Below are positions 1-7,920 of a stretch of 64,000 nucleotides of DNA, piece by piece. The notes under the pieces were generated by a model. The model worked only from the letters and a program-made list of their open reading frames with translations. It was not told the DNA's origin and did no database searches. Each line of letters begins with the position of its first letter. Position 1 is the first letter of the stretch. The position numbers and the translations under genes were made by a program. The DNA lies in NCBI RefSeq assembly GCF_001619875.1, contig NZ_LRFC01000034.1, positions 124,001 to 188,000 of the forward strand. Reading direction: 5' to 3'. The stretch comes from Fictibacillus phosphorivorans (GTDB lineage Bacteria > Bacillota > Bacilli > Bacillales > Fictibacillaceae).

Positions 1-2
1 TT

Positions 3-293
3 GCGGTAATTGAGTTGGAGAATCAGGTCATCGAACTGTTAGAGCCAACAAGCAAAACTTCGCCGATCGAGCGCTTTATCCGTCAGAAGGGAAAAGGAGT
101 CCATCATCTCGCCTATGAGGTGGATGATCTGATTCAAACCATTGAAGAGTTTGAAAGTAGAGGATATACCTTTTTAAAAGGTACGTATCGCACCAATCCA
201 TATGGAAGACGGTTGATTTACATGAATCCCGCGCATTCACAGGGACAGATTATTGAACTGTGTGATTATCCAGAAAAGAAAAAGGAGAGGTAA
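3..293 (+). CDS. VOC / methylmalonyl-CoA epimerase-like protein, 3' part
   Basis: The reading frame is open from the first complete codon of the window, so the 5' part lies outside and the TTG at 15 is not a real start. The visible 96 residues are the second half of a vicinal-oxygen-chelate (glyoxalase-fold) domain: an IELLEP strand, then GKGVHHLAYEVDD with the metal-ligand-type His-His pair, and a terminal QIIELCDY strand carrying the last acidic ligand. This order matches methylmalonyl-CoA epimerase, but related VOC proteins look alike. The substrate cannot be decided without the N-terminal half. A terminator overlaps the stop codon, so this is the end of its transcription unit. Confidence 0.75.
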   Translation, partial: AVIELENQVIELLEPTSKTSPIERFIRQKGKGVHHLAYEVDDLIQTIEEFESRGYTFLKGTYRTNPYGRRLIYMNPAHSQGQIIELCDYPEKKKER

Positions 294-320
294 CTTGAAA
301 AAGTGAGTTCTCCTTTTTTT
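279..320 (+). terminator. Intrinsic terminator after the VOC gene
   Basis: The arm AAAAAGGAGA (279-288) pairs with TCTCCTTTTT, followed by a run of seven T. The stem overlaps the stop codon of the upstream gene. Confidence 0.7.
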
Positions 321-385
321 GTCTTTTCATGTGAAACGAATTTCTTTACAATAAATTATAAGAATATTCTGTAAAGGGTGAAGAT

Positions 386-1342
386 ATGAAATGGACAGCT
401 GATCTGGAGCACTTTCCCTACCCGTTTAAGGGATCAACCTACCGTTATTCGAATAACTCCATCCCGATGATTACACCAATTAGTGTAGAAATTACCCCAG
501 ACTACAAAAATGAAATGCTTCTAAAGCGGAACCTTTTAACCCATCATCCTGACCGCTGCTATCAATCACTTCCCCACACCAAGACAGCACAGTGGGAAAT
601 TGTTGAACTCGTTATTGATCACCTTGCCGCGCATTATCCAAATGAATTTACAATTGAGAAACAAAATTCAACCTGGATTTTTTCTAACAAACTTTTAGAC
701 GAGAAGGTAGAATTCGTCTTTGGTGATTTACAATCACTGCCCTGTGAGCCGTTAGCTTTTATAAGCCATCACGTGCAGGAAGACCTCATTCTAATGATGC
801 AGCGTGACGATGACTTGTATCTTGATGCCGGACAGCTCTGTTTTCCTGCGAACTGGTCGCTTGCCTTTAATATAGGTATGAAGTTCAAAAACATTCATCA
901 TCCAATTCCAGGTTTTAAAGAGGAAGGGTTGGACGATCGGATCTTACAGTTTTTGTTGAGACTTGAAGCTGGGAACCCATGGGAACGAAAAAATTGGTCA
1001 CTGATGGCAGGTGACAGGCTTGATACTTCACTGGAAACCTTCGATCAATGGGGTCAGCTTCGTAAACAGGTTACAAAAGAAAATGCAGGGAAGCTTGTTC
1101 ATATTCGAGTGGAGGTACAGAAATTGTTTCGGTTATCACAAACAAACAACATACTTTTCACCATTCACACGCACTTGCTTTCTCTTGAACAATTAACTGC
1201 AATTCCAGAGTGGCTGCAGCAATTTTATGATATTCTGTCAAAACTTCCTCCTCATATTGTCGAGTACAAAGGCATTTCTCTCTATAAAAATGCCGTGTTG
1301 AAATACTTGGAGAAACAGCTGGAACGAGTGAAGGCCACATGA
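386..1342 (+). CDS. Heme-dependent oxidative N-demethylase family protein (DUF3445/HODM alpha-like)
   Basis: A 318-residue protein resembling the DUF3445 family, whose characterised member (HODM, oxidative N-demethylase of dimethylamine-type substrates) uses a PAS-fold domain with b-type heme as the oxygenase site. Family-like stretches are the N-terminal PYPFKGSTYR, the LLTHHPDRCYQ segment, and the central LDAGQLCFPANWSLAFN region with HHPIPGF after it. The assignment is supported by the next two genes, a DmmA-like protein and a phthalate-dioxygenase-type reductase, which are the partners of this enzyme in methylotrophs. The stop overlaps the next start (ATGA), so translation is coupled. Expected role: O2-dependent N-demethylation of a secondary amine, releasing formaldehyde. 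The substrate is inferred. Confidence 0.8.
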   Translation: MKWTADLEHFPYPFKGSTYRYSNNSIPMITPISVEITPDYKNEMLLKRNLLTHHPDRCYQSLPHTKTAQWEIVELVIDHLAAHYPNEFTIEKQNSTWIFSNKLLDEKVEFVFGDLQSLPCEPLAFISHHVQEDLILMMQRDDDLYLDAGQLCFPANWSLAFNIGMKFKNIHHPIPGFKEEGLDDRILQFLLRLEAGNPWERKNWSLMAGDRLDTSLETFDQWGQLRKQVTKENAGKLVHIRVEVQKLFRLSQTNNILFTIHTHLLSLEQLTAIPEWLQQFYDILSKLPPHIVEYKGISLYKNAVLKYLEKQLERVKAT

Positions 1343-1794
1343 ATAGTGAAGCTCTCTTTATTAATGGAAAGAGAAAGTATATCTTTTGTGGAGATGATCA
1401 AGGTTTAAAACTGTTAAGTAGCGTGATGGAAAAGGTAATAGAAGAAGGACTGATTCATGAACGATTTCTTCTCTCAGACCGGAAAATGCCCTTGTTGGAA
1501 GATTTCTTAAGATCTCAAAATATGGGCACTTTTCTGTATTTGGCTATCCCGTTCTCAGAGCTTCAGCGATTCCGTACAGCTATAGAGGATATCGGATATT
1601 CTGATGAAGAAGTGCAGTACATTGGCTATGGGGAGAAAATCATTTCCTTGTTTTGCTGCCGTTGTCATGAAATCAATAAAACAAAGCATGAGCAAAAAAG
1701 ACTGTTTTGTCAGGGCTGTGGTTTAGATCTTGAAGTTTCAGACCATTATTCTGACTTGCACGACGCATTCCTAGGCTATGTTGCAAAACTATAG
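1339..1794 (+). CDS. Dimethylamine monooxygenase subunit DmmA-like protein
   Basis: A 151-residue protein. The C-terminal third holds a zinc-ribbon-like pair of Cys motifs (CCRC and CQGC, residues about 106-127) followed by LEVSDHYSDLHDAFLGY, the tail typical of the DmmA C-terminal domain. The N-terminal part is a mixed alpha/beta region without a motif I recognise. It starts within the stop of the DUF3445 gene and ends 13 bases before the reductase gene, so the three make one operon. In known systems this subunit belongs to the oxygenase complex. Its exact job here (electron transfer, substrate handling or structure) cannot be read from the sequence. Confidence 0.78.
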   Translation: MNSEALFINGKRKYIFCGDDQGLKLLSSVMEKVIEEGLIHERFLLSDRKMPLLEDFLRSQNMGTFLYLAIPFSELQRFRTAIEDIGYSDEEVQYIGYGEKIISLFCCRCHEINKTKHEQKRLFCQGCGLDLEVSDHYSDLHDAFLGYVAKL

Positions 1795-1807
1795 GAGGTG
1801 GGCTTAG

Positions 1808-2767
1808 TTGTATAACGAATCTACAATATCCGTTAGAATCACCTCCATTGTGCAAGAGACGGAGCAAGTTAAGAGGTTTACATTAGCGGCAGCAAACGGC
1901 GATGGCCTTCCGCGGTTTAGTGGAGGTTCGCATATCTCGACTTACCTTGAAACGCCGAAAGGATTACTCATTAGGCAGTACTCTTTGACCAGTCATCCTG
2001 ATGAATGTTCACACTACGAGATCGCTGTTCGTTTAAGTGAAGCTTCTAAAGGGGGTTCACAGTTCTGGCATCAAGCAATGAAAGTTGGAGACAGTCTTCA
2101 GATCAGTTATCCGAAAAACCATTTTCCATTAAGTTTTAAAGCGCTGCATCATGTGTTTTATGCGGCTGGAATCGGGATTACGCCATTTCTTTCGATGATG
2201 CATGAGCTAAAGAAGAAAGGACAAACGTTTGAGCTTCATTACGCTTCCAAATCAATACAACACTCTTCGTTTTATGAATTTTTAAAAGAGCATTATTCAG
2301 GCCAATGTCATTTTTATTTTTCAGAGGAAAATCATAGGATAACTACTTCGTCATTAAAAGATCATCTAATCGGCACACATGTATATTTTTGTGGGCCTGA
2401 ATCTTTTATAGAGGATTTCACTAAAGTGGCAAGCGATTTAGGTTATCCTAAAAAGTCTGTACACCTAGAGCGATTTTCACCGCCTCAACTAAAAACTGTA
2501 AAGCCCTTTAAGGTCACACTCAAAAGCGGGACTAAAATAGGGGTAGATAAAAAGCAAACCTTATTAGACGCTTTATTGCAAAATGGCTTAAATGTTCCCT
2601 ATTCATGCCGGGTAGGGAGATGCGGAACGTGTGAGCTTCCAGTCATAGAAGGTGAAGTTGATCATTTTGATTTCTTTCTTAGTGAAGATCAACAGAATGC
2701 CCAAAATTGCATTTTGCCCTGTGTTTCACGAGCAAAGTCGGATAAATTAGTGATTGAGGTTGAATAA
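1808..2767 (+). CDS. PDR/VanB-type oxidoreductase (FMN/NAD, C-terminal 2Fe-2S)
   Basis: A 319-residue reductase of the phthalate dioxygenase reductase type. Domains in order: flavin-binding barrel with RQYSLTSHPDE (about 58-68), nicotinamide-nucleotide domain with GIGITPFLSM (about 120), and a C-terminal plant-type [2Fe-2S] ferredoxin domain with cysteines in SCRVGRCGTC plus a final CILPC. It should pass electrons from NAD(P)H to the heme oxygenase encoded just upstream. Translation starts at TTG 1808, placed correctly after AGGAGGTG at 1795. No gene for a formaldehyde-handling enzyme follows it. Confidence 0.88.
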   Translation: MYNESTISVRITSIVQETEQVKRFTLAAANGDGLPRFSGGSHISTYLETPKGLLIRQYSLTSHPDECSHYEIAVRLSEASKGGSQFWHQAMKVGDSLQISYPKNHFPLSFKALHHVFYAAGIGITPFLSMMHELKKKGQTFELHYASKSIQHSSFYEFLKEHYSGQCHFYFSEENHRITTSSLKDHLIGTHVYFCGPESFIEDFTKVASDLGYPKKSVHLERFSPPQLKTVKPFKVTLKSGTKIGVDKKQTLLDALLQNGLNVPYSCRVGRCGTCELPVIEGEVDHFDFFLSEDQQNAQNCILPCVSRAKSDKLVIEVE

Positions 2768-2837
2768 GTCTTTCGTTTAGGTGGATAAGGGCAGACCATT
2801 GAAAGCTAAATGGTTTATATAAAAGATTAATAAGGTG

Positions 2838-2843
2838 TATAAT
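2838..2843 (+). promoter_or_regulatory. Possible -10 element before the MFS gene
   Basis: A perfect TATAAT lies 86 bases before the GTG start of the exporter gene, with only a poor -35 (TTATAT, 17 bases upstream). A transcript from here would run straight into the hairpin at 2866, so it would carry a terminator in its leader. Confidence 0.35.
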
Positions 2844-2865
2844 TTAAAAGTTGATGTATGTAGAG

Positions 2866-2897
2866 TCTGTCTGAAAGAAATTTCAGCAGATTTTTTT
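2866..2897 (+). terminator. Intrinsic terminator or leader attenuator
   Basis: TCTGTCTGAAA pairs with TTTCAGCAGA around a GAAA loop (one bulged T), followed by seven T. It lies 100 bases past the reductase stop and ends only 27 bases before the MFS start. It may end the N-demethylase operon or attenuate the exporter. Confidence 0.65.
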
Positions 2898-2923
2898 ATT
2901 TTATCTAGTTAGGAGTTTTACTT

Positions 2924-4096
2924 GTGAAGCATCGTAAATTATTGGTCTACCTCGTTGCCTTTGCTGCGTTTCTTGGTCCGTTTTCACAGACCATTTACGT
3001 GCCTTTAATTCCAGAGGTAACAAAAGAACTTCATACTACATCTTTTTTGGTCAACTTTTCGATCTCGATTTATACAGTGTTCTTAGCACTCATGCAAATG
3101 GTCTATGGACCTCTTACAGATTCAGTCGGAAGACGTAAGGTGATGCTGACGGGCCTGCTGATCTACCTTGCCGCTACGATCGGATGTTATTTTTCTTCAT
3201 CTATTGAATTTCTATTAATGTTTCGATCCTTACAAGCAGTAGGTATTGCTGCTGGATCTGTAGTAGCGGTAACCGTTATTGGTGACCTGTTTGAAGGCAG
3301 AGACCGGATCCAGCACATGGGAACATTTCAGATGATGGTATCACTTGGTCCTGTAGTCGGCCCAGTCGTTGGTGGTTTTTTAAGTGCTTCGTTTGATTTT
3401 CATATGATTTTTGTTGCTTTACTATGTGTTGGAGCTATCATTTTTGCAGGGAATTTTATTCTTTTACAAGAAACGAAACCAAACACTGTGAAAAAGCAGA
3501 GCTTCAGATTTTCTGATTTCCTTTCCATTTTGCAAAACCGTATAGGATATACAGTCATCGGTCTCGGATTTATCCAATATTACGCATTGTACAACTTTTT
3601 AGTGTTTTTGCCCGCTATTATGAGTGAGAGGTACTCATTAACCGTTGAACAAAAAGGACTTGTTTTTCTTCCACTCTCATTAGGAATAGTTGTCGGGAGT
3701 TTTATCGGTGGAAAAATGAAAAATTATAATGAACATAAAGTGATCGTATACTCTGCATTTCTTAATGTTATTTCCTTATTCCTGTTTATTCTAATCTCTC
3801 ATGTTTCTCTTATTTTACTCATCATTTCTATCTCATTTTTCGGTCTTTTCTTAGGTATGTCATTACCCGTTCAAACAGCTCTTCTCACGCAAGAGTTCCA
3901 AGCCAATCGAGCTACAGCGATAGGAGCGTATAACTTTTTCAGATACATGGGGATGAGCGTCGGTCCACTCTTAGGCAGCTTCCTTTTCCATCTAGGGGGC
4001 TATAATCTGGTATATGGCTTTGTTGATGTGATCTTACTTCTTTTTGTTATTTTGATGAATAAACAACGAATGCTTAATAAAAAAATGGGTTATTAG
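2924..4096 (+). CDS. MFS drug/metabolite exporter (DHA1 type)
   Basis: A 390-residue membrane protein with about twelve hydrophobic segments. The conserved loop 2-3 motif A reads GPLTDSVGRRKVML (about residues 65-78), and motif C-like glycines occur in GPVVGPVVGGF (about 144-154), a pattern of drug/H+ antiporters with 12 segments. It starts at GTG 2924 after AGGAG. Substrate unknown; members of this group in Bacillus export antibiotics or siderophores. It is a single-gene unit preceded by a hairpin with a T run, which could make expression conditional. Confidence 0.82.
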   Translation: MKHRKLLVYLVAFAAFLGPFSQTIYVPLIPEVTKELHTTSFLVNFSISIYTVFLALMQMVYGPLTDSVGRRKVMLTGLLIYLAATIGCYFSSSIEFLLMFRSLQAVGIAAGSVVAVTVIGDLFEGRDRIQHMGTFQMMVSLGPVVGPVVGGFLSASFDFHMIFVALLCVGAIIFAGNFILLQETKPNTVKKQSFRFSDFLSILQNRIGYTVIGLGFIQYYALYNFLVFLPAIMSERYSLTVEQKGLVFLPLSLGIVVGSFIGGKMKNYNEHKVIVYSAFLNVISLFLFILISHVSLILLIISISFFGLFLGMSLPVQTALLTQEFQANRATAIGAYNFFRYMGMSVGPLLGSFLFHLGGYNLVYGFVDVILLLFVILMNKQRMLNKKMGY

Positions 4097-4180
4097 ATTT
4101 TAGAAGTTAGAAATTAGGGTATATTGAATCCATACCGTTCTTGCTGTAATCTAAAATTAAACAAAAGTTAGACAGGATGA

Positions 4181-4417
4181 ATGAGGATGTACCTTACGAT
4201 AAAAGAAACAGCTGAATATTTGTCGATGCCTGAAGCGGTAGTAGAGAGCTTAGTTCAGCAGAATAAAATCCGCACAATCTTTGATGGGAACCAGCACCTT
4301 ATTAATAAAGAACAGTTCAATACTCATTTTGAACAGCTAGAAAAATATAAGAAAATGGTTGAGGAATACTTGAGTGAACCCATTCCTGAAGATTGGGATG
4401 CAAAAGACGAAGACTGA
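4181..4417 (+). CDS. Small excisionase-type HTH protein
   Basis: A 78-residue protein beginning YLTIKETAEYLSMPEAVVESLVQQNKI, the pattern of the MerR-like helix-turn-helix (HTH_17) found in excisionase-family proteins, followed by RTIFDGNQHLINKEQF as the wing and a short acidic helix ending EDWDAKDED. No integrase or phage gene is nearby, so a recombination role is unlikely. It lies 41 bases before an RsbR-type gene and probably shares its transcript. Whether it binds DNA or acts as an adaptor in stress signalling is unknown. Confidence 0.7.
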   Translation: MRMYLTIKETAEYLSMPEAVVESLVQQNKIRTIFDGNQHLINKEQFNTHFEQLEKYKKMVEEYLSEPIPEDWDAKDED

Positions 4418-4458
4418 ATTTATGATAATAAAGGGTAAATGGGGAGAGTGGGAAAGAA

Positions 4459-5292
4459 ATGCATAGAGATAAGGCACTGCATTCTTTTTTAATTGAAAAA
4501 ACATGGCAATTGACGGAAGAATGGTATCAATCAATTGATAAATCAAAAGCTACGGGGGTATATGCTTCCACTAATCCTAAAACAATAAAAACGCTTAAAG
4601 AACAAAACCATGAATTTCATGTGCATTTTTGTGAAGTGTTTATAACAGAAGAAAATAAATTCCTTAGAGATTTTGAAAAATGGGTGATTATGATTGCTCA
4701 AGATGAGGAGCACTTGAACACACCTGTTACAGTAATCATGGAAGAATTTTTCAAGGTCCAACAACAATATCTCAGTCTAGTACAAGAATTCGTTAGTCTT
4801 CATAAGGGAGAATACTCTCAAACGATTATTGATGCGTGGAATAAAATCATCATTGAAACGTTTAATAAAATCGTCACATGGTTTGTTGAAGAAAATCAAA
4901 AATATAGTGAAGAAAAATTAATTGCACAGCAAGAAATGATTAACGAATTAAGTTCACCTGTTATTGCACTTAATAATCATATGGGTCTGTTGCCGTTAAT
5001 TGGGATCATTGATACGCAAAGAGCAAAGCTGATTGTTGAAAATACATTAGAACAGTGTACCGAAAAAGAAATTACCCATCTATTCATCGATCTTTCAGGT
5101 GTCTTGATCATTGATACGATGGTAGCTCAGCAAATCTTTTCACTCATTGAAACCTTAGGATTAATCGGAGTGAAGTGTACATTATCTGGAATTCGGCCAG
5201 AAATTGCGTTAACTGCAGTCCAATTAGGTCTCTCATTTGAAAATGTTTCAATTAAATCGAGTTTGGCTCAAGCGATTGGCTCACAACTATAA
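4459..5292 (+). CDS. RsbR-type stressosome protein with C-terminal STAS domain
   Basis: A 277-residue protein. The N-terminal 150 residues are helical and resemble the non-heme globin-like sensor half of RsbR paralogues. The C-terminal STAS domain runs from about 165 to 275. Both phospho-acceptor threonines of RsbR are conserved: Thr186 in GIIDTQRAK and Thr220 in IIDTMVAQQ, 34 residues apart as in RsbR (T171/T205). It should take part in the RsbR/RsbS/RsbT complex upstream of sigma B. No rsbS, rsbT or sigB gene is in the window, so it is an orphan paralogue. A terminator follows. Confidence 0.88.
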   Translation: MHRDKALHSFLIEKTWQLTEEWYQSIDKSKATGVYASTNPKTIKTLKEQNHEFHVHFCEVFITEENKFLRDFEKWVIMIAQDEEHLNTPVTVIMEEFFKVQQQYLSLVQEFVSLHKGEYSQTIIDAWNKIIIETFNKIVTWFVEENQKYSEEKLIAQQEMINELSSPVIALNNHMGLLPLIGIIDTQRAKLIVENTLEQCTEKEITHLFIDLSGVLIIDTMVAQQIFSLIETLGLIGVKCTLSGIRPEIALTAVQLGLSFENVSIKSSLAQAIGSQL

Positions 5293-5305
5293 AACAGATA
5301 TGAAG

Positions 5306-5331
5306 AAACCAGAGTGAAATCTGGTTTTTTT
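5306..5331 (+). terminator. Terminator after the RsbR paralogue
   Basis: Perfect stem AAACCAGA / TCTGGTTT with a six-base loop, then a T run. Confidence 0.85.
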
Positions 5332-5401
5332 GTGTTCAACAATTGTTTCCCTCCTATACAATGAAAGTAGACGGTTAAACAATGAAGGAGTTTTCGTTAA
5401 A

Positions 5402-5926
5402 GTGAAAATTATAAAGGGTATACTTTTTATTGCTGTACTTGCTTCTATCTATTATGTAATAACACTAGAATGGAAAAAGAGAAATACACCATTGCCCACA
5501 GAACTGCATCCGATTGTGGCTGAAAATAGAGATATTCTTATCCAAAGAGCGGCTGCTAAAGGAATTAACATTGTGATTACGGATGACTTCCGCTCTGCAG
5601 CTGAGCAGGATCGATTATATGCGCGAGGACGAACGGAAGAAGGAACAATCGTTACTCATGTAGAGGGTGGGGAATCTTATCATAATTACGGATTAGCTAT
5701 AGATTTCGCACTAAAGTTGGATGACGGAACCGTTGTCTGGGACTTAGAACGTGATGATAATAGGAACGGGAAGTCGGATTGGATGGAAGTTGTCTCGATT
5801 GCGAAAGAACTTGGCTTTGAGTGGGGTGGAGATTGGCGTGGTTTTAAAGATTACCCTCACCTGGAGATGGACTTTGGTCTCAGTATTCGGGAGTTGCAGT
5901 ACGGTGAGAGACCGCCAGAGCAATAA
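5402..5926 (+). CDS. M15-family D,D-/L,D-carboxypeptidase (VanY/CwlK type), membrane anchored
   Basis: GTG 5402 is chosen over an upstream in-frame ATG (5330) because GAAGGAG lies at 5385-5390 and the upstream ATG falls on the preceding terminator. The 174-residue product has an N-terminal membrane segment (residues about 4-20) and then a VanY-type peptidase domain. The zinc motif HxxGxAxD is seen as HNYGLAIDF, and the second metal His is in YPHLEM near the end. DDFRSAAEQDRLYARGR is also typical. It should cleave peptidoglycan stem peptides outside the membrane, either D-Ala-D-Ala or L-Ala-D-Glu bonds. A repeat array follows. Confidence 0.87.
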   Translation: MKIIKGILFIAVLASIYYVITLEWKKRNTPLPTELHPIVAENRDILIQRAAAKGINIVITDDFRSAAEQDRLYARGRTEEGTIVTHVEGGESYHNYGLAIDFALKLDDGTVVWDLERDDNRNGKSDWMEVVSIAKELGFEWGGDWRGFKDYPHLEMDFGLSIRELQYGERPPEQ

Positions 5927-5950
5927 AAAATCAAATAAGTTTGTACGGCG

Positions 5951-6075
5951 TGTTTGTCGAAAAGCCTATAAATCGATTTGAAGGCCCAGAAACCATTTTT
6001 AAGGGCCTATAAAAATTTTTGAAGACCTATAAATGTATTTGAAGGCCTATAATTTCAAGTTTAGGGCCTAGAAAC
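5951..6075 (+). repeat. Intergenic array A1: six units of 20-21 bp, core AAGGCCTATAAA
   Basis: The GCC (or ACC) of successive units starts at 5964, 5984, 6005, 6025, 6045 and 6066, so spacing is 20, 21, 20, 20, 21. The core is AAGGCCTATAAA followed by an AT-rich linker ending in TTT. The lead-in TTTGTCGAAAAGCCTATAAA is identical to the start of array A2 at 42354. It lies between the stop of the M15 peptidase gene and the terminator shared with glnS. The core and its period are conserved while linkers vary. Confidence 0.85.
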
Positions 6076-6087
6076 ATATGCGCACAC

Positions 6088-6128
6088 AAAAAAAGAAGGG
6101 TCTCCACAGCTTGGATCCCTTCTTTTTT
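6088..6128 (-). terminator. Terminator of glnS, probably bidirectional
   Basis: AAAAAAGAAGGG pairs with CCCTTCTTTTTT around an imperfect inner stem. The T run serves the minus strand, and A/T symmetry also permits termination from the plus strand. Confidence 0.8.
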
Positions 6129-6132
6129 CTGA

Positions 6133-7794
6133 TTAAAGTTTAAACGAACTCTTTAATGATACGATTTCGTTAAACACGATTTTATCTGCAGTCGTATGCT
6201 TCGGATCTACGTTAAAGTAGCCGTGGCGGAAGAACTGGAACTTGTCTTGAGGCTTTGCGTCCTTCATGTTTGCTTCAATATATCCTTGTTTTACGATAAG
6301 TGAATCTTTATTCACGTAATCCAAGAACGTTTTGCCTTCGATATCTTCTTCGTTTTCCATATCTTCATCTGAAATAAGCGGCAGGTACATACGGAACTCG
6401 GCTGGTACGGCTTGAGTCGCCTCTACCCAGTGAAGGGTTCCTTTTACTTTACGGCCTGTAAATCCAGTACCAGATTTTGTTTCAACATCATATGTGCAAT
6501 GAAGTTCAACCACATTGCCGTTTTCATCTTTAATAAAATCTTCGCATTTAATGAAGTAAGCGTGCTTTAAGCGAACTTCATTGCCAGGGAAGAGACGGAA
6601 GTACTTTTTTGGAGGATCCTCCATAAAGTCTTCACGCTCAATGTAAATTTCGCGAGAGAACGGAATCTGACGAGATCCCATTTCAGGATTCTCTGGATTA
6701 ATCTCAGCATCAAGCATCTCAACTTGTCCTTCAGGGTAGTTCGTGATCACTACTTTTAACGGATCAACAATCCCCATCGTACGAGGTGCTTTTACTTTAA
6801 GATCTTCACGGATAAAGTGCTCAAGCATAGCTGTGTCCGTTACACCAGATCCTTTTGAAACTCCAGCTGCTTTTACAAACTCGACGATTGACTCTGGCGT
6901 GTAGCCTTTACGGCGCAACCCTGAGATTGTAGGCATGCGAGGATCATCCCATCCGTCCACATAACCTTCATCTACAAGCTGCTTCAGTTTACGTTTACTC
7001 ATTACCGTATTCGTTAGACCTAGGCGGCCGAACTCAATTTGCTGCGGCTGGCTTTCCATCTCACATTCTTCAACAACCCAGTTGTAAAGAGGGCGCTGGT
7101 CTTCGAACTCCGTTGTGCAAAGGGAATGAGTAACGCCTTCAATCGCATCCTCAATCGGGTGCGCGAATGCATACATTGGATAGATGCACCACTTGTCACC
7201 TGTATTGTGGTGGGTCGCATGAGAGACACGATAAATGACTGGGTCACGTAAGTTAATATTAGGTGAGCTCATATCGATCTTCGCACGAAGTACTTTTTGG
7301 CCGTTCTCAAACTCACCCTTACGCATGCGATCGAATAGGTCTAAGTTTTCTTCAACAGAACGATTTCGGTAAGGGCTCTCTTTTCCTGGCTCAGTTAGTG
7401 TTCCGCGGTATTCACGGATCTCGTCAGCAGTCAAATCATCCACATACGCTTTTTCTTTTTTAATTAAAGTAACAGCACGATCGTACATTTCTTCAAAATA
7501 ATCGGAAGCAAAGCGAAGGTTTTCCCATTCAAAACCTAGCCACTCAACATCCTTTTTAATCGCATCAACGTACTCTTGATCTTCCTTTAATGGGTTCGTA
7601 TCATCAAAGCGCAGATTCGTTTCTCCGCCAAACTCATCTGCGAGTCCGAAGTTAATTACAATTGATTTTGCGTGTCCAATATGAAGATATCCATTTGGCT
7701 CTGGAGGAAAACGTGTAACGATTTTCTTGTGTTTTCCGGATTCCAGATCGTTTTGGATGATTGTTTTAATAAAATTTGAAGAGCTATTCTCCAT
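6133..7794 (-). CDS. glnS: Glutaminyl-tRNA synthetase
   Basis: A 553-residue class I aminoacyl-tRNA synthetase of the normal GlnRS length. Signatures: [15 protein letters not shown] (HIGH at 38-41), [16 protein letters not shown], and VMSKRKL as the KMSKS loop, followed by the C-terminal beta-barrel anticodon-binding region. The GlnRS rather than GluRS assignment rests on the first motif and on the full-length beta-barrel C-terminus. It charges tRNA-Gln directly. Most Bacillus relatives lack this enzyme and use GluRS plus the GatCAB amidotransferase, so the gene is probably acquired. It is transcribed alone, with no T-box visible in the 126 bases upstream. Confidence 0.96.
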   Translation of the reverse strand: MENSSSNFIKTIIQNDLESGKHKKIVTRFPPEPNGYLHIGHAKSIVINFGLADEFGGETNLRFDDTNPLKEDQEYVDAIKKDVEWLGFEWENLRFASDYFEEMYDRAVTLIKKEKAYVDDLTADEIREYRGTLTEPGKESPYRNRSVEENLDLFDRMRKGEFENGQKVLRAKIDMSSPNINLRDPVIYRVSHATHHNTGDKWCIYPMYAFAHPIEDAIEGVTHSLCTTEFEDQRPLYNWVVEECEMESQPQQIEFGRLGLTNTVMSKRKLKQLVDEGYVDGWDDPRMPTISGLRRKGYTPESIVEFVKAAGVSKGSGVTDTAMLEHFIREDLKVKAPRTMGIVDPLKVVITNYPEGQVEMLDAEINPENPEMGSRQIPFSREIYIEREDFMEDPPKKYFRLFPGNEVRLKHAYFIKCEDFIKDENGNVVELHCTYDVETKSGTGFTGRKVKGTLHWVEATQAVPAEFRMYLPLISDEDMENEEDIEGKTFLDYVNKDSLIVKQGYIEANMKDAKPQDKFQFFRHGYFNVDPKHTTADKIVFNEIVSLKSSFKL

Positions 7795-7920
7795 CCCGTA
7801 TCAAGCCTTTCCTTATATGTAAACTAAGATATACTTTACATTATAACAAAAATAAATTTCAACTAAACGTATTCTTTTAGCGTTGTAGAGATTATTTAAC
7901 ATAGAAATGGTGGGATTAAC

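Noticed and set aside
4181-4417. Excisionase of an integrated element
   Set aside because: No integrase, attachment-site repeat or phage gene nearby; the HTH_17 fold is also used by ordinary regulators.
5330-5401. Longer N-terminus of the M15 peptidase
   Set aside because: The upstream ATG lies on the preceding terminator and lacks a ribosome site; GTG 5402 has one and gives a normal membrane anchor.
7795-7920. T-box or other riboswitch before glnS
   Set aside because: Only 126 bases, with no T-box core or specifier-stem pattern.
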